Assembly: GCA_020636645.1 (NCBI GenBank)
Contig: JACJXO010000009.1
Coordinates: forward strand, 1 to 64,000
DNA from: Chitinophagales bacterium
Lineage (GTDB): Bacteria > Bacteroidota > Bacteroidia > Chitinophagales > BACL12
Reading direction: 5' to 3'
DNA: 64,000 nucleotides
This document shows, one piece after another, positions 44,939 through 54,434 of this stretch. Position 1 is the first letter of the stretch; every line of letters starts with the position of its first letter. The position numbers and the translations under genes were made by a program. The notes beneath the pieces were generated by a model that saw only the letters and a program-made list of their open reading frames with translations, did not search any database and was not told the DNA's origin.

Positions 44939-47092
44939 ATGAAGAAGACCATGCTCCTCCTGCTCCTGGCCACTACTGCCAGGCTCTTTGCCCAGACCGG
45001 TGCCATCACCCTGGAAGACCTGTGGCTGAACTACCGATATTATCCCTCATACATCGCTGATATCCGCAGCATGAATGATGGTGAACACTATACCGTGGCC
45101 GAAGGCGATGCCATCGTACGTTATGCCTATGCCACAGGAGAGATGGTGGATACCGTATTCTCCGTGACCATGACCAACGGTGCGCTGACCAGCTTTGACG
45201 GCTATGCATTCAATGACGATGAATCGGCCCTGATGCTGTCAACCGAAACGGATTCCCGTTATCGCTATGCCACCTTTGAGAACAACTACATATACGACCG
45301 TAATGCGAAGACCACCAAAGCCCTGACGGGCACCGGCAAGCAGATGTATGCCGATTTCGCTCCCGCCGGCAATCGGGTGGCTTATGTCATTGACAATGAT
45401 CTGTATTATACCGATCTCAACAGCAGCAAGGAGACCCGGGTGACCAGCGATGGCGAACTGAATCACATCATCAACGGTGGTTCCGACTGGGTGTATGAAG
45501 AGGAATTTGCCCTGGTGCGTTCCTTTGAGTGGAGTCCTGATGGCAAGAAGATCGCCTACTATCGTTTTGACGAGTCGGAGGTGCCGCAGTTCAACATGAC
45601 CATGTACAGAGGTCAGCTGTATCCTTACGATTATACTTTCAAATATCCGAAAGTAGGCGAGGTGAACAGCCAGGTGAGCATCTGGATCTATGACCTGGCT
45701 AGTGGCAGGAAAGTGCAGGCGCAAACCGGTAACTGGGAATACATCCCACGCATCAAATGGATCGATAACAACCAGCTCTGCGTGACCACTATGAACAGGT
45801 TGCAGAATGATCTGGTGCTGCAGAATGTAGATGCTGCTACCGGTGCATCCAAAAAGCTGTTTGAAGAAAAGGCCGACAAGTATATCGAGATCAACGACGA
45901 TCTGACCTTCCTGCCGGATGGTAAGGGTTTTATCTGGAGAAGTGAAAAGGATGGATACAGCCACCTGTATCATATGGACATGAACGGACAGGTGGTAAAG
46001 CAGATCACCAGTGGCAACTGGGATGTATCTGAGTTCAAAGGCTTCGATGCTGCCACCAAAGCTTTGTATTATGTAGCCGGAGAAACCACACCGATGCAGC
46101 GTCAGCTGTATGTGACCCAGCTGGATGGCAAAAAGAAAATGCTGCTCGGCCCGGCCGATGGCTGGAACCAGGCTGATTTCAGTGATGGATTCAAGTATTT
46201 CATCAATGTGCACACCACACTGAATACCCCGCCAGTTTTCGACCTCTACACCGGAAAAGGCAAAATGATCCGCACCCTGGAAGACAATAAGGAACTCAGC
46301 GATAAAATGGCTCAGCTGAATATGAAGCCCGCCGAGTTCTTCCAGATGACCACCACAGATAACATGACCCTGAATGGCTACATGATCAAGCCGGCAGATT
46401 TCGATCCGAACAAGAAGTATCCGGTGTTCATGTATGTGTATGGTGGACCGGGTTCGCAGACCGTTATGGACACCTATGGTGGTTTCAACTACTTCTGGTT
46501 CCAGATGCTGGCGCAGAACGGTTACATCGTCGTGAGTGTAGACAACAGAGGAACCGGCGCACGTGGCCGCGACTTCCGGACCGTCACCTATGAGAACCTG
46601 GGTAAGTATGAGACCATGGACCAGATCGAAGCGGCCAGATGGCTGGGCAAACAGTCTTATGTGGATGCATCCCGCATCGGCATCTTCGGCTGGAGTTATG
46701 GTGGTTACATGACCGCCCTCTGCCTGACCAAAGGAGCAGATGTATTCAAGGCAGGTGTGTCTGTAGCTCCTGTCAGCAACTGGAAGTACTACGACAACAT
46801 CTACACCGAAAGATATATGGGTACGCTGGAGACCAACCCCGATGGATTCGATGCGAATTCACCCATCAACTTCACCGACATGATGAAGGATAACTCCATG
46901 CTGCTGGTGCACGGTACCGGCGATGACAACGTCCACTTCCAGAACAGTGCAGAACTCATCAACGCCCTGGTGCGCAGCAACAAACAGTTCGACCTGATGG
47001 TCTATCCCGACCGCAACCACGGCATCTATGGTGGCAAGACCAGGTATCATCTGTATAAGAAGATGACGGATTATATTCTGGAAAACTTGTGA
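44939..47092 (+). CDS. dipeptidyl peptidase IV-type S9 prolyl oligopeptidase
   Basis: 717-aa exported serine peptidase. A signal peptide (LLLLATTARLFAQ) precedes an eight-bladed propeller (DPP IV N-domain) with the Glu-Glu motif in DWVYEEEFALVRS that holds the substrate N-terminus. The C-terminal hydrolase has Ser586 in GWSYGGYM, Asp662 or Asp663 in HGTGDDNVH and His694 in DRNHGIYGG. It removes X-Pro or X-Ala dipeptides from peptides in the periplasm or outside the cell. The terminator at 47113-47141 follows. Confidence 0.92.
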   Translation: MKKTMLLLLLATTARLFAQTGAITLEDLWLNYRYYPSYIADIRSMNDGEHYTVAEGDAIVRYAYATGEMVDTVFSVTMTNGALTSFDGYAFNDDESALMLSTETDSRYRYATFENNYIYDRNAKTTKALTGTGKQMYADFAPAGNRVAYVIDNDLYYTDLNSSKETRVTSDGELNHIINGGSDWVYEEEFALVRSFEWSPDGKKIAYYRFDESEVPQFNMTMYRGQLYPYDYTFKYPKVGEVNSQVSIWIYDLASGRKVQAQTGNWEYIPRIKWIDNNQLCVTTMNRLQNDLVLQNVDAATGASKKLFEEKADKYIEINDDLTFLPDGKGFIWRSEKDGYSHLYHMDMNGQVVKQITSGNWDVSEFKGFDAATKALYYVAGETTPMQRQLYVTQLDGKKKMLLGPADGWNQADFSDGFKYFINVHTTLNTPPVFDLYTGKGKMIRTLEDNKELSDKMAQLNMKPAEFFQMTTTDNMTLNGYMIKPADFDPNKKYPVFMYVYGGPGSQTVMDTYGGFNYFWFQMLAQNGYIVVSVDNRGTGARGRDFRTVTYENLGKYETMDQIEAARWLGKQSYVDASRIGIFGWSYGGYMTALCLTKGADVFKAGVSVAPVSNWKYYDNIYTERYMGTLETNPDGFDANSPINFTDMMKDNSMLLVHGTGDDNVHFQNSAELINALVRSNKQFDLMVYPDRNHGIYGGKTRYHLYKKMTDYILENL

Positions 47093-47112
47093 TCAAGTAA
47101 ACGGCAAAAAGC

Positions 47113-47141
47113 AAAGGGTGGAATAGTTCCACCCTTTTTTT
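47113..47141. terminator. bidirectional intrinsic terminator
   Basis: AAAGGGTGGAA (47113-47123) and TTCCACCCTTT (47127-47137) form an 11-bp stem with a 3-nt loop and a T-run to 47141 on the plus strand. On the minus strand the hairpin follows the stop of the M14 peptidase gene, which it overlaps, so it serves both convergent genes. Confidence 0.85.
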
Positions 47142-48858
47142 ATTTCTCAACTACCCGCATCACCGGATACCGCATGTACGTTTTCTCAAAATAGTCGGAG
47201 TGTTTGTACACCCAGTACAATTGCATCTGCGGATCTTTCAGTGATGGGTCATCCTGCATAGCCAGGCTCAATTGTATTGAAAGTCCCGGAACAGTTCGCA
47301 GCAATTCCGCCGCGATATCTTCAAACACATAAGGACTGTACCATTCCTTCTGCATCAGAATGGGGTCGAAGAAATTCCAGCTGAAATAGGAGTCAGGAGA
47401 AACAGGCTCCAGTACTTCCATCAGAAATCTTCTGGCGGGTTGATGTGCATCGATATACCAGGAGCCGGCAGGTATCATCATCTCTTCTCTTTGCAAATGT
47501 CCGGTCACATGCTGGTGCCGGAAATGCCCTTCATATGAGTTGGTGCCGGTGCCCAGAGAATCTATGTACCAGAATTCAACCGTCATGGTGCTGTCCTGCT
47601 GAAGCTGATGCATCTTTACCCCGCTTATCAGTAGTCTTTCTGTCACCTCCTCCCAGGCAAACGGCAGAATCCAGGCTTCGGGGTAATACATGGACATTTT
47701 TGGTTTGTAGTGATCGTACAAGGGTATGTTGGCTTCCCATGGCTGATCGCGGTCGTAGTAAAGTCTTTGGGCACCACTTACCTGACTAAGTTTATGACCG
47801 GCAGTATATCCCTTAAAGAGAAATGAATCGACCTTGCTGGTATCCAGTACATATTCTATTGGTCTGATGTATTGTTTCTGCGCCATGATATCAGCTGAGT
47901 CCTTCATCTGTATGATGGCATTGCTATGGGTGGTCATATACGACACACAGGAGGTAATGAATGCTTTGGTAGCCTGTACCCGCTGGTCATATGGTTTGAG
48001 CATATGGGTCTCTGTCATGAAACCGATGGTGTTGAAGAGTGCTGCATAACCCGTGCTGTACCGCGGGTGGTCCATGAAACCAACGATACCACTTTCGGGC
48101 GATTCACCAATGGTGTTGACATACGGGCACATCGGGAAACCGGCCTCCTCCATGGCATCATATAAGTATGGCGATACCTCATCCGTTAAAAAAGTACCAA
48201 GAGGGGTCATGAGCTTATCGTGCTGGGTGGGCACCAGGGTCATGACATGCTGGTAGTCGGCGCCATTGCTCACATGGGTGTCGATGAAGATATCCGGGTG
48301 CCAGTGCTGAAAGATGGCTGCGAACGACCGGGCATTCCGGGTATCCTGCTTGATGAAGTCGCGGTTGAGGTCGTAGTTGCGGGCATTTCCCCGGAAACCA
48401 TATTCCTGCGGACCATTCTGGTTGGCACGGGAATGACTGCTTCGGTTCAGGGCCCCACCGATATTATACACCGGAATGATGACCACCACCACATTGTCGG
48501 GAAAGGGTTGCTTTCCGCTCACCCAGTTATCGACCAGCTGGATACAGGCATCGATACCATCGGGTTCACCCGGGTGAATACCGTTGTTGATGAGCAGAAT
48601 GGTCTTGTTTTTCGTCCTGGATATTCCGGGATCGAAATCGCCATCGGCATCCAGTATGACCGTGTGCAACGGGTAGCCTGCATCGGTCATTCCAACTTCC
48701 TGTATATCTGCCAGTGACGAAGAAGCAGCAACACTTTTGTAATAAGAAATGACCTCCGCATATTCCGGAGTTCTGTTATCCTGGCTGTATTGAGTGATCT
48801 GTGCCTGCGATGGGATCAGCCACACCATCGCCAGGAGGGTACCAGCAAAAAACTTCAT
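47140..48858 (-). CDS. M14-family zinc carboxypeptidase-like protein, exported
   Basis: 572 aa with a signal peptide (GTLLAMVWLIPSQAQ). The M14 zinc site is seen as GIHPGEPDGID (HxxE) with the third ligand His in FIDTHVSNG; YDLNRDF provides substrate-binding residues, and the catalytic Glu is probably in GFMTETHML. The C-terminal 250 residues are a long accessory region without clear family. It would trim C-terminal residues from peptides, like the nearby DPP IV at the other end. It overlaps the upstream small secreted protein gene by 4 bp. Confidence 0.8.
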   Translation of the reverse strand: MKFFAGTLLAMVWLIPSQAQITQYSQDNRTPEYAEVISYYKSVAASSSLADIQEVGMTDAGYPLHTVILDADGDFDPGISRTKNKTILLINNGIHPGEPDGIDACIQLVDNWVSGKQPFPDNVVVVIIPVYNIGGALNRSSHSRANQNGPQEYGFRGNARNYDLNRDFIKQDTRNARSFAAIFQHWHPDIFIDTHVSNGADYQHVMTLVPTQHDKLMTPLGTFLTDEVSPYLYDAMEEAGFPMCPYVNTIGESPESGIVGFMDHPRYSTGYAALFNTIGFMTETHMLKPYDQRVQATKAFITSCVSYMTTHSNAIIQMKDSADIMAQKQYIRPIEYVLDTSKVDSFLFKGYTAGHKLSQVSGAQRLYYDRDQPWEANIPLYDHYKPKMSMYYPEAWILPFAWEEVTERLLISGVKMHQLQQDSTMTVEFWYIDSLGTGTNSYEGHFRHQHVTGHLQREEMMIPAGSWYIDAHQPARRFLMEVLEPVSPDSYFSWNFFDPILMQKEWYSPYVFEDIAAELLRTVPGLSIQLSLAMQDDPSLKDPQMQLYWVYKHSDYFEKTYMRYPVMRVVEK

Positions 48859-49265
48859 TCACCAAGATACGTACCCTTGTCCAGATCGTACACGACATGA
48901 TACTTGTAGGTCTTCTTCTTCTTGTAGGTGTCGTGGAATGCGTAGTTGCAGTCGATGCTGTAGCCGTTTTCTACGGTATGCAATTCCCAGTTACCTTCCC
49001 ACATGCTCCAGGTGTCTATGCGAATGTCGTGTTCACCCGGGGCTACCTCTACTGAACATTTCATGGGTTGGCTTTGCTTGTGTACCTCGGTGGTAAGTAC
49101 GTCTTTACCATCTACCTTGACCACAGATTTCGTCTGGTGATCATAGCCTTCTTCGATCCCTTTGAACTCATAAGAGATGATGATGGTAGCAGGTTTGGCA
49201 GGAGGCTGCGGAGAGGAGAAACTCATCAGCAGAAACAGGGCAGGGGCGAAGATCAGTTTTTTCAT
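48855..49265 (-). CDS. small secreted protein of unknown function
   Basis: 136 aa with a signal peptide (KLIFAPALFLLMSFSSP). The remainder has a beta-rich pattern, EVAPGEHDIRI, and a Lys-rich stretch (TYKKKKTYKYH). No family was recognised. It overlaps the M14 peptidase gene by 4 bp and starts 7 bp after the deoxynucleoside kinase, so it belongs to that operon. The ATG at 49265 begins the signal; an upstream in-frame Met at 49328 would lie in the kinase gene. Confidence 0.65.
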   Translation of the reverse strand: MKKLIFAPALFLLMSFSSPQPPAKPATIIISYEFKGIEEGYDHQTKSVVKVDGKDVLTTEVHKQSQPMKCSVEVAPGEHDIRIDTWSMWEGNWELHTVENGYSIDCNYAFHDTYKKKKTYKYHVVYDLDKGTYLGE

Positions 49266-49272
49266 TGGTGTG

Positions 49273-49908
49273 TTATTTGATGGTGTAACGATGAATACCA
49301 GATTGGTGTTGCCTGTCCATGAGCGCATGGATCTGGCGATAGTGTATCTCCTGCTTGACGAAGTCGGCCTGGCTTACGTCGAGCAACAGGACAGGACAAT
49401 CAGGTTGTTGTTCGAAGTAACGCATGTACTGTCCTTCGATCTTTTGGAGGTAATCCTTCTTAACAGTGAGCTCAAACTCCCTTCCCCGCTGGTGGATATT
49501 GGCAACCAGCCGGTCCAGGTTGGAATGCAGGTAAATGATGAGATCAGGGGTAGGTAGTTTCGGATTCAGGATATCGAAGATCTTTCCGAACACATGAAAT
49601 TCATCCTCATCCAGGTTGGCCTGCGCATAGAGCAGAGACTTGGTGAACAGATAGTCTATCACCACCGGCTGCTGGAGTTGGTCCCAGTCTGGCACGGCAT
49701 CCTTGATCTGTTCATAGCGCTCTGCCATGAAGAACATCTCCATGCCCAGGGCATAGTCCTGCTGACGAACAAAGAATTTTTGCAGGAAGGGATTGTCGGC
49801 AAACGTTTCCAGGATCAAAGTGGCATTCAGGTCTTTGGCCAGACGTTCAGATAAAGAGGTCTTGCCCGATCCGATATTGCCTTCTACCGTGATGATTGGA
49901 TGCGCCAT
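49273..49908 (-). CDS. deoxynucleoside kinase (dNK/dGK-dAK family)
   Basis: 211 aa. The P-loop is VEGNIGSGKTSL (residues 8-19), and the family DRE/RY region is seen in MFFMAERYEQ, with the lid segment HQRGREFE. It phosphorylates deoxynucleosides for DNA precursor salvage; which base cannot be told. The ATG follows TAGTTTTG by four nucleotides, so the message is probably leaderless. It leads an operon with the small secreted protein and M14 peptidase, an odd functional mix. Confidence 0.88.
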   Translation of the reverse strand: MAHPIITVEGNIGSGKTSLSERLAKDLNATLILETFADNPFLQKFFVRQQDYALGMEMFFMAERYEQIKDAVPDWDQLQQPVVIDYLFTKSLLYAQANLDEDEFHVFGKIFDILNPKLPTPDLIIYLHSNLDRLVANIHQRGREFELTVKKDYLQKIEGQYMRYFEQQPDCPVLLLDVSQADFVKQEIHYRQIHALMDRQHQSGIHRYTIK

Positions 49909-49912
49909 GCCG

Positions 49913-49920
49913 CAAAACTA
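49913..49920 (-). promoter_or_regulatory. -7 element (TAGTTTTG) abutting the deoxynucleoside kinase start
   Basis: Perfect TAnnTTTG on the minus strand followed by CGGC and the ATG. Confidence 0.6.
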
Positions 49921-49937
49921 CATGACGAAGGGATAAC

Positions 49938-50441
49938 TCAGAATTCCCAGTGCAATTCTTCCAGAAGCTTCACCTCTGAATTGTCTTTGCAAAGTGCCAG
50001 CATCTGGGTAACGCTTAGATCCAGGGTAGGGTGCACCAGTTCAGGTGCGATCTCATGCAGTGGCTCCAGAGCGAAACGGCGCTCGTGAAGGAGTGCATGT
50101 GGTATCGTGAGCAGCGGAGAGGTAATGGAAATATCGTCGAAGAACAGGATGTCTATGTCTATGACCCTGGGCGACCACTTCTCATCGTGCTTCCGTCCCA
50201 GCAGGAATTCTATCTGCTTGATATGGTGCAGCGTTTCCAGTGCGGTGCAGGGAGTGCTGATGCGAATGGCCTGATTGTAATAAGCGGGCTGATGCGTCTT
50301 GCCCCAGGCAGCTGTTTCGTAAATATGAGATTGTACTTCTACCGATCCGAGGAAAGTGCGTATCGCTCCGGTGGCAGCCTGCAGGTTTTCCAGGCGCTTG
50401 CCTAAATTTGTTCCGAGGAGTAACCAGCCTGTGTGTTGCAC
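49938..50441 (-). CDS. folK: 2-amino-4-hydroxy-6-hydroxymethyldihydropteridine diphosphokinase
   Basis: 167 aa, folate pathway. The HPPK signature WSPRVIDIDILFFDD is complete, along with the N-terminal LLLGTNLGKRLENL and the E-T-x-x-W loop (YETAAWGKT). It transfers pyrophosphate from ATP to the pterin. Start is GTG at 50441 (complement CAC) because the family N-terminus begins right there and no ATG is available. The gap to the deoxynucleoside kinase is 29 bp and holds that gene's promoter. Confidence 0.92.
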   Translation of the reverse strand: MQHTGWLLLGTNLGKRLENLQAATGAIRTFLGSVEVQSHIYETAAWGKTHQPAYYNQAIRISTPCTALETLHHIKQIEFLLGRKHDEKWSPRVIDIDILFFDDISITSPLLTIPHALLHERRFALEPLHEIAPELVHPTLDLSVTQMLALCKDNSEVKLLEELHWEF

Positions 50442-50523
50442 GGTCTATTTACTGAGATTACAATGATACAAACCTAATGAAAAAACAGGTTGTTTATTGT
50501 AACAGAACTGACAAATCACTGAC

Positions 50524-52290
50524 ATGAATACTTTCTGGAAGTCTTTTTTTGCCACCCTGCTTGCCCTGGTGGTCTTCAGCCTGCTGATGTTCTTTATCGT
50601 ACTGGGCATGGTAGCAGCGGTTACCAGTGGTCTGGAGAAAAAAGCGGTTGCTGTAGAACCCCATTCCATCCTGTATCTGGACCTTAACTATCCCATCCCG
50701 GAACAGACCTCTTTCCACATTCCCTTCCCCTCTGCAAGCATTTTCAGTGCTGACGAGGGCGCCGGACTCAATGATATCCTGCGGTCCATTGAGGCGGCTG
50801 CTGATGACCCCAACATTGAAGCCATCTGGTTGCAAATGGGCTACAATGTGAACCCCTATGCCACCCTTCAGGAGATCAGAAATGCCCTGCAGGCTTTCCG
50901 CATAAATAGTGACAAGCCGGTCATCGCCTACGGAGAGGTGGTGAACCAGTCGTCCTATTACCTGGGCTCTGTGGCTGATGAGGTCTATCTCAACCCGGCC
51001 GGTGTGCTGGAATTCAAAGGCCTGGCTGCCAGACTCACCTTTATCAAAGGAACCCTGGACAAACTCGGAATCCGCACCCAGGTATTCTGGGCGGGTGAAT
51101 TCAAAAGTGCTACGGAGCCGCTCCGCCTGGATAAGATGAGCGACCAGAACCGGGAACAGCTGCGGGAGTATGTGGGCGGACTCTATGACCAGATACTGGC
51201 CGATATCAGCGTGTCCAGAAAGATGCCAGAAGATTCCCTTCGCTCCGTTGCCAATGAACTGATGGCCTGGTTACCCGTGCAGACCGTGCGTACCGGACTG
51301 GTGGACAGCCTGCTGTACGATGATCAGCTGCGCAGTATGCTGCAGGAAAGATTAGAACTGGAAGAAGATGCTGAACTGGTTTCGGTGGCCGATTATGTGG
51401 AGAGCATCCCCAAACAAAGCGGCAACTGGGAGAACCAGATAGCAGTGGTCTATATGGAAGGCGATATTGTGGATGGTAGCGGACAGAACGGTTCTATCGG
51501 TTCAGTAAGCTACCGGAAGATCCTGAGCGACCTGCGTCAGGACGATGAGATCAAAGCAGTGGTACTGCGCATCAATTCCGGCGGAGGGTCGGCAGTAGCA
51601 AGTGAGGTGATCTGGCGGGAGATAGAAGCCCTGAGAGCGGTCAAACCTGTTGTGGTCAGCATGGGCGACTATGCTGCCAGCGGAGGATACATGATCGCCT
51701 GTAGTGCCGATAAAGTATTTGCCCAGCCCAACACCCTCACAGGCAGCATCGGCGTATTCATGATATTACCTGATATTTCCGGGTTCCGCGAAGACAAACT
51801 CGGCATGACCAGCGATACCCTGTTAACAGGAAAGTTCTCTGATTTTCCTACCATCAGCCGACCGGTCTCAGATGCAGAAGCGGTCAAGCTGCAAGAGGGT
51901 ATTGACAGTGCTTATATCAATTTCAAACGCCTGGTAGCCAACGGCAGAAATATGGATATGAATGCCGTGGAGGATCTGGCAAAAGGCAGGATCTGGCTGG
52001 GAACAACTGCCCTGAATCTGGGCCTTGTGGATGCGCTTGGCAGTAAGGATGATGCCATTCAGGCTGCGGCAGATCTGGCAGAACTGGATACCTACAGAAT
52101 ACACGAGTACCCCGAGCAGAAGCAGGAGTTGTGGGAAGAGTTATTCAACAGTCTCGCCAATGAACAGGTGGAAGCTGCAGTCTGGCAGGAAAAACTGGGC
52201 GATCTCTTTGAACCCTACCTGCAGGTACAGGATTATCTGCAACACCCGATCATGCGAATGGAACTGCCGTATGAAGTAGAGGTGTATTAG
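50524..52290 (+). CDS. sppA: signal peptide peptidase SppA, 67K type
   Basis: 588 aa, membrane-anchored serine protease with two Clp-like repeats, which degrades leftover signal peptides. One N-terminal helix (about 9-33). Lys194 in GEFKSATEPL is the general base and Ser386 in YAASGGYM the nucleophile, each in a different half, as in E. coli SppA. TGSIGVFMILPD follows the nucleophile. It ends in a heptamer array that starts 3 bp after the stop. Confidence 0.92.
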   Translation: MNTFWKSFFATLLALVVFSLLMFFIVLGMVAAVTSGLEKKAVAVEPHSILYLDLNYPIPEQTSFHIPFPSASIFSADEGAGLNDILRSIEAAADDPNIEAIWLQMGYNVNPYATLQEIRNALQAFRINSDKPVIAYGEVVNQSSYYLGSVADEVYLNPAGVLEFKGLAARLTFIKGTLDKLGIRTQVFWAGEFKSATEPLRLDKMSDQNREQLREYVGGLYDQILADISVSRKMPEDSLRSVANELMAWLPVQTVRTGLVDSLLYDDQLRSMLQERLELEEDAELVSVADYVESIPKQSGNWENQIAVVYMEGDIVDGSGQNGSIGSVSYRKILSDLRQDDEIKAVVLRINSGGGSAVASEVIWREIEALRAVKPVVVSMGDYAASGGYMIACSADKVFAQPNTLTGSIGVFMILPDISGFREDKLGMTSDTLLTGKFSDFPTISRPVSDAEAVKLQEGIDSAYINFKRLVANGRNMDMNAVEDLAKGRIWLGTTALNLGLVDALGSKDDAIQAAADLAELDTYRIHEYPEQKQELWEELFNSLANEQVEAAVWQEKLGDLFEPYLQVQDYLQHPIMRMELPYEVEVY

Positions 52291-52292
52291 TT

Positions 52293-52362
52293 GGTATTGG
52301 GTATTGGGTATTGGGTATTGAGTAGTGAGTAGTGGGTAGTGAGTAGTGGGTAGTGAGTAGTG
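52293..52362. repeat. tandem heptamer array, GGTATTG x4 then [AG]GTAGTG x6
   Basis: Exactly ten 7-bp units, two unit types in one array, starting 3 bp after the sppA stop. The 7-bp phase carries on through the change of unit, which shows that the arrays evolve by unit replacement or point change while spacing stays fixed. Confidence 0.9.
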
Positions 52363-52368
52363 AGGGAT

Positions 52369-52395
52369 AAAAAAAGGCCCCGGAATTCCGGGGCC
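52369..52395 (-). terminator. intrinsic terminator of the DAHP synthase gene
   Basis: A 20-bp perfect palindrome of GGCCCCGGAA / TTCCGGGGCC (52376-52395) followed on the minus strand by seven Ts (52375-52369). It lies 27 bp after the DAHP synthase stop. Confidence 0.85.
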
Positions 52396-52421
52396 CGACC
52401 TAAGCATGATCTGTGATCATC

Positions 52422-53552
52422 CTATTTCTTTTCACCATCTGAAGAGGCCTTTTCCATATCCTGCTCGGCCTGCTTCATAACATTGGTCTGGTGGTGAATG
52501 GATTCTTTGTGAATGGCATGAAAGAGTTCTGCCACGAACTTATCGGTCAGGTTCTTTCTGTCACACATATCGCGTCTTGTTTCGATGATCTCATTCCATC
52601 TGCTCGGTTGTACGATGGCCAGGTTGTTGGCCAGTTTGTAGTAACCAATCTCGCGAACGATATCCATTCTCTGACTCAGTAATTCAAGCAGATATTTGTC
52701 CATACTGTCTATCTGCGCACGCAGGTTGTCCAGCTGGTCTTCCATCTCCAGGTGCTGGTCTATGTTCTCACGAACTACCAGGCTCTCGATGATCTCACCA
52801 AACACTTCCGGAGTGACCTGTTGCTTGGCATCACTCAGTGCTTTATCCGGATTGATGTGGCTTTCCAGGTGGATACCATCAAAGCCGATGTCGAGGGCGG
52901 TCTGTGCCACCTCTCTCAGTAACTCACGGTTACCGCAGATATGACTTGGGTCGCAGATGACATTGAGATCGGGATAGCGACGCTTCAGTTCAATAGGAAT
53001 GTTCCACCTGGGAATGTTGCGGTACTTGGTTTTTTCATGGGTGCTGAATCCGCGGTGAATGGCAGCCATTTTGGTAATACCGGCCCGGTTCAGTCTCTCA
53101 AAAGCACCTATCCATAATTCCATATCCGGATTGATGGGATTCTTCACCAGAACGGGAATATCCACTCCTTGTAATGCATCGCAGATCTCCTGCACTGCAA
53201 ATGGATTAACAGTGGTTCTGGCGCCGATCCACAGAATATCGATACCGGCACGAAGCGCTTCATACACATGCTTTACGTTGGCCACTTCTACAGCAACAGG
53301 CAGATTGTTGTCAAATCCGGCGTCTTTCAGCCATTTTAATCCCACTGAGCCAACTCCTTCAAAGCTGTTGGGGCGGGTGCGTGGTTTCCAGATACCTGCC
53401 CGAAGCACGTCAACAGGATATTTGGATAATCTTTTAGCTGTTTCATGTACCTGTTCTTCGGTCTCTGCGCTGCAAGGCCCGGCAATGGTAAGCGGCCTGC
53501 GGAAGTTGAAGCCCCAGTCTTTAACAGGTTTAATGTTCAGTTCCTTATTCAT
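52422..53552 (-). CDS. bifunctional DAHP synthase / chorismate mutase
   Basis: 376 aa. The N-terminal type Ibeta DAHP synthase (GPCSAETEEQVHETA, ARTTVNPF, IRDPSHICGN-like CDPSHICGNRELL) joins erythrose-4-phosphate and PEP at the start of the aromatic pathway. The C-terminal ~95 residues are an AroQ chorismate mutase (LRAQIDSMDKYLLELLSQRM, REIGYYKL). This order with mutase at the C-terminus is typical of Bacteroidota. Mutase binding of prephenate could give feedback control. It lies 77 bp after pheA on the same strand. Confidence 0.93.
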   Translation of the reverse strand: MNKELNIKPVKDWGFNFRRPLTIAGPCSAETEEQVHETAKRLSKYPVDVLRAGIWKPRTRPNSFEGVGSVGLKWLKDAGFDNNLPVAVEVANVKHVYEALRAGIDILWIGARTTVNPFAVQEICDALQGVDIPVLVKNPINPDMELWIGAFERLNRAGITKMAAIHRGFSTHEKTKYRNIPRWNIPIELKRRYPDLNVICDPSHICGNRELLREVAQTALDIGFDGIHLESHINPDKALSDAKQQVTPEVFGEIIESLVVRENIDQHLEMEDQLDNLRAQIDSMDKYLLELLSQRMDIVREIGYYKLANNLAIVQPSRWNEIIETRRDMCDRKNLTDKFVAELFHAIHKESIHHQTNVMKQAEQDMEKASSDGEKK

Positions 53553-53629
53553 GGGATTAATAAAATGTTAAGCGATTGTTCAAGTTGTTATCAAATGCGA
53601 AGCAAAAATAGACAACAAACTACTAAATC

Positions 53630-54430
53630 CTAATTTATATTGCCAATTTCTGCATGACCATATTTCCCGGCAAATACTGCTTGCCGGGAAATAAATGTGT
53701 GTGTCAGGTCTTCAGGCCAGCTTGTTTCAGCGATCCATTCGGTATATATCAGGTCGTGTTGGGGAACATCCCACCCGTGTACTAACCGGACGCTTAAACT
53801 GCCGGCTTCTGCCAACATATGGGGGATAGCAGAAGCTGGTGTGTAGAAAGACGCCATTTCATGCAGATCGGTTGTATCTGTGTCATTTTTTTGTGACGAT
53901 TGCAATAAAACGAAGCGGGTAGCGTTGTCTCCCGGATCTTCCACATTGTTACGGATACAGTTCAGGCCATACGTTTTCATAGCTGCTTTCGAAGCAATGG
54001 CTGCTGCACCGGGGAGGCCATCCAGCAGTTCTCTGGCAGCAGCAGATGTGGAACTGGTTTCCCTTAGTTTCCAGGGCTTGTCTGACAGAAATCTCCGGCT
54101 TTGGTTGAAGGCCATCGGGTGACTGCTTACCACTTCTATATCTTCCATATTAATACCGGGTAAAGCCAGCAGGTGGTGGTGAACAGGCAGCCAGTACTGC
54201 CCCTTTATATGGCAGCCAGACTCCAGCATATACCTTAGATGTGTATTTACTGCCCCTGCCAGCTTATTCTCTATAGCCAGCAAACCATAGGCTTGAATAT
54301 CAGATGCAACCAGTTTACAGACCTGTTCTGCATCGCTTGAAGCAATGACTTCTGAGTTGTATTCAGACAGTGACAATGCCATTTCATGATGGAAGCTACC
54401 TTCCGGACCCAAATAGAAAAGTCTGGACAT
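53630..54430 (-). CDS. pheA: prephenate dehydratase
   Basis: 266 aa, converts prephenate to phenylpyruvate. The PDT domain has YLGPEGSFHHEMAL at the start and GDNATRFVLL, the family TRF motif. The C-terminus continues into a short ACT-like region that would bind phenylalanine. It begins 4 bp after the SLC13 permease stop and precedes the DAHP synthase/mutase, so phenylalanine synthesis is grouped in one operon. Confidence 0.88.
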   Translation of the reverse strand: MSRLFYLGPEGSFHHEMALSLSEYNSEVIASSDAEQVCKLVASDIQAYGLLAIENKLAGAVNTHLRYMLESGCHIKGQYWLPVHHHLLALPGINMEDIEVVSSHPMAFNQSRRFLSDKPWKLRETSSTSAAARELLDGLPGAAAIASKAAMKTYGLNCIRNNVEDPGDNATRFVLLQSSQKNDTDTTDLHEMASFYTPASAIPHMLAEAGSLSVRLVHGWDVPQHDLIYTEWIAETSWPEDLTHTFISRQAVFAGKYGHAEIGNIN

Positions 54431-54434
54431 CAGA

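Noticed and set aside
45239..46213. 324-codon minus-strand frame
   Set aside because: Antisense of DPP IV, whose catalytic triad and propeller are complete.
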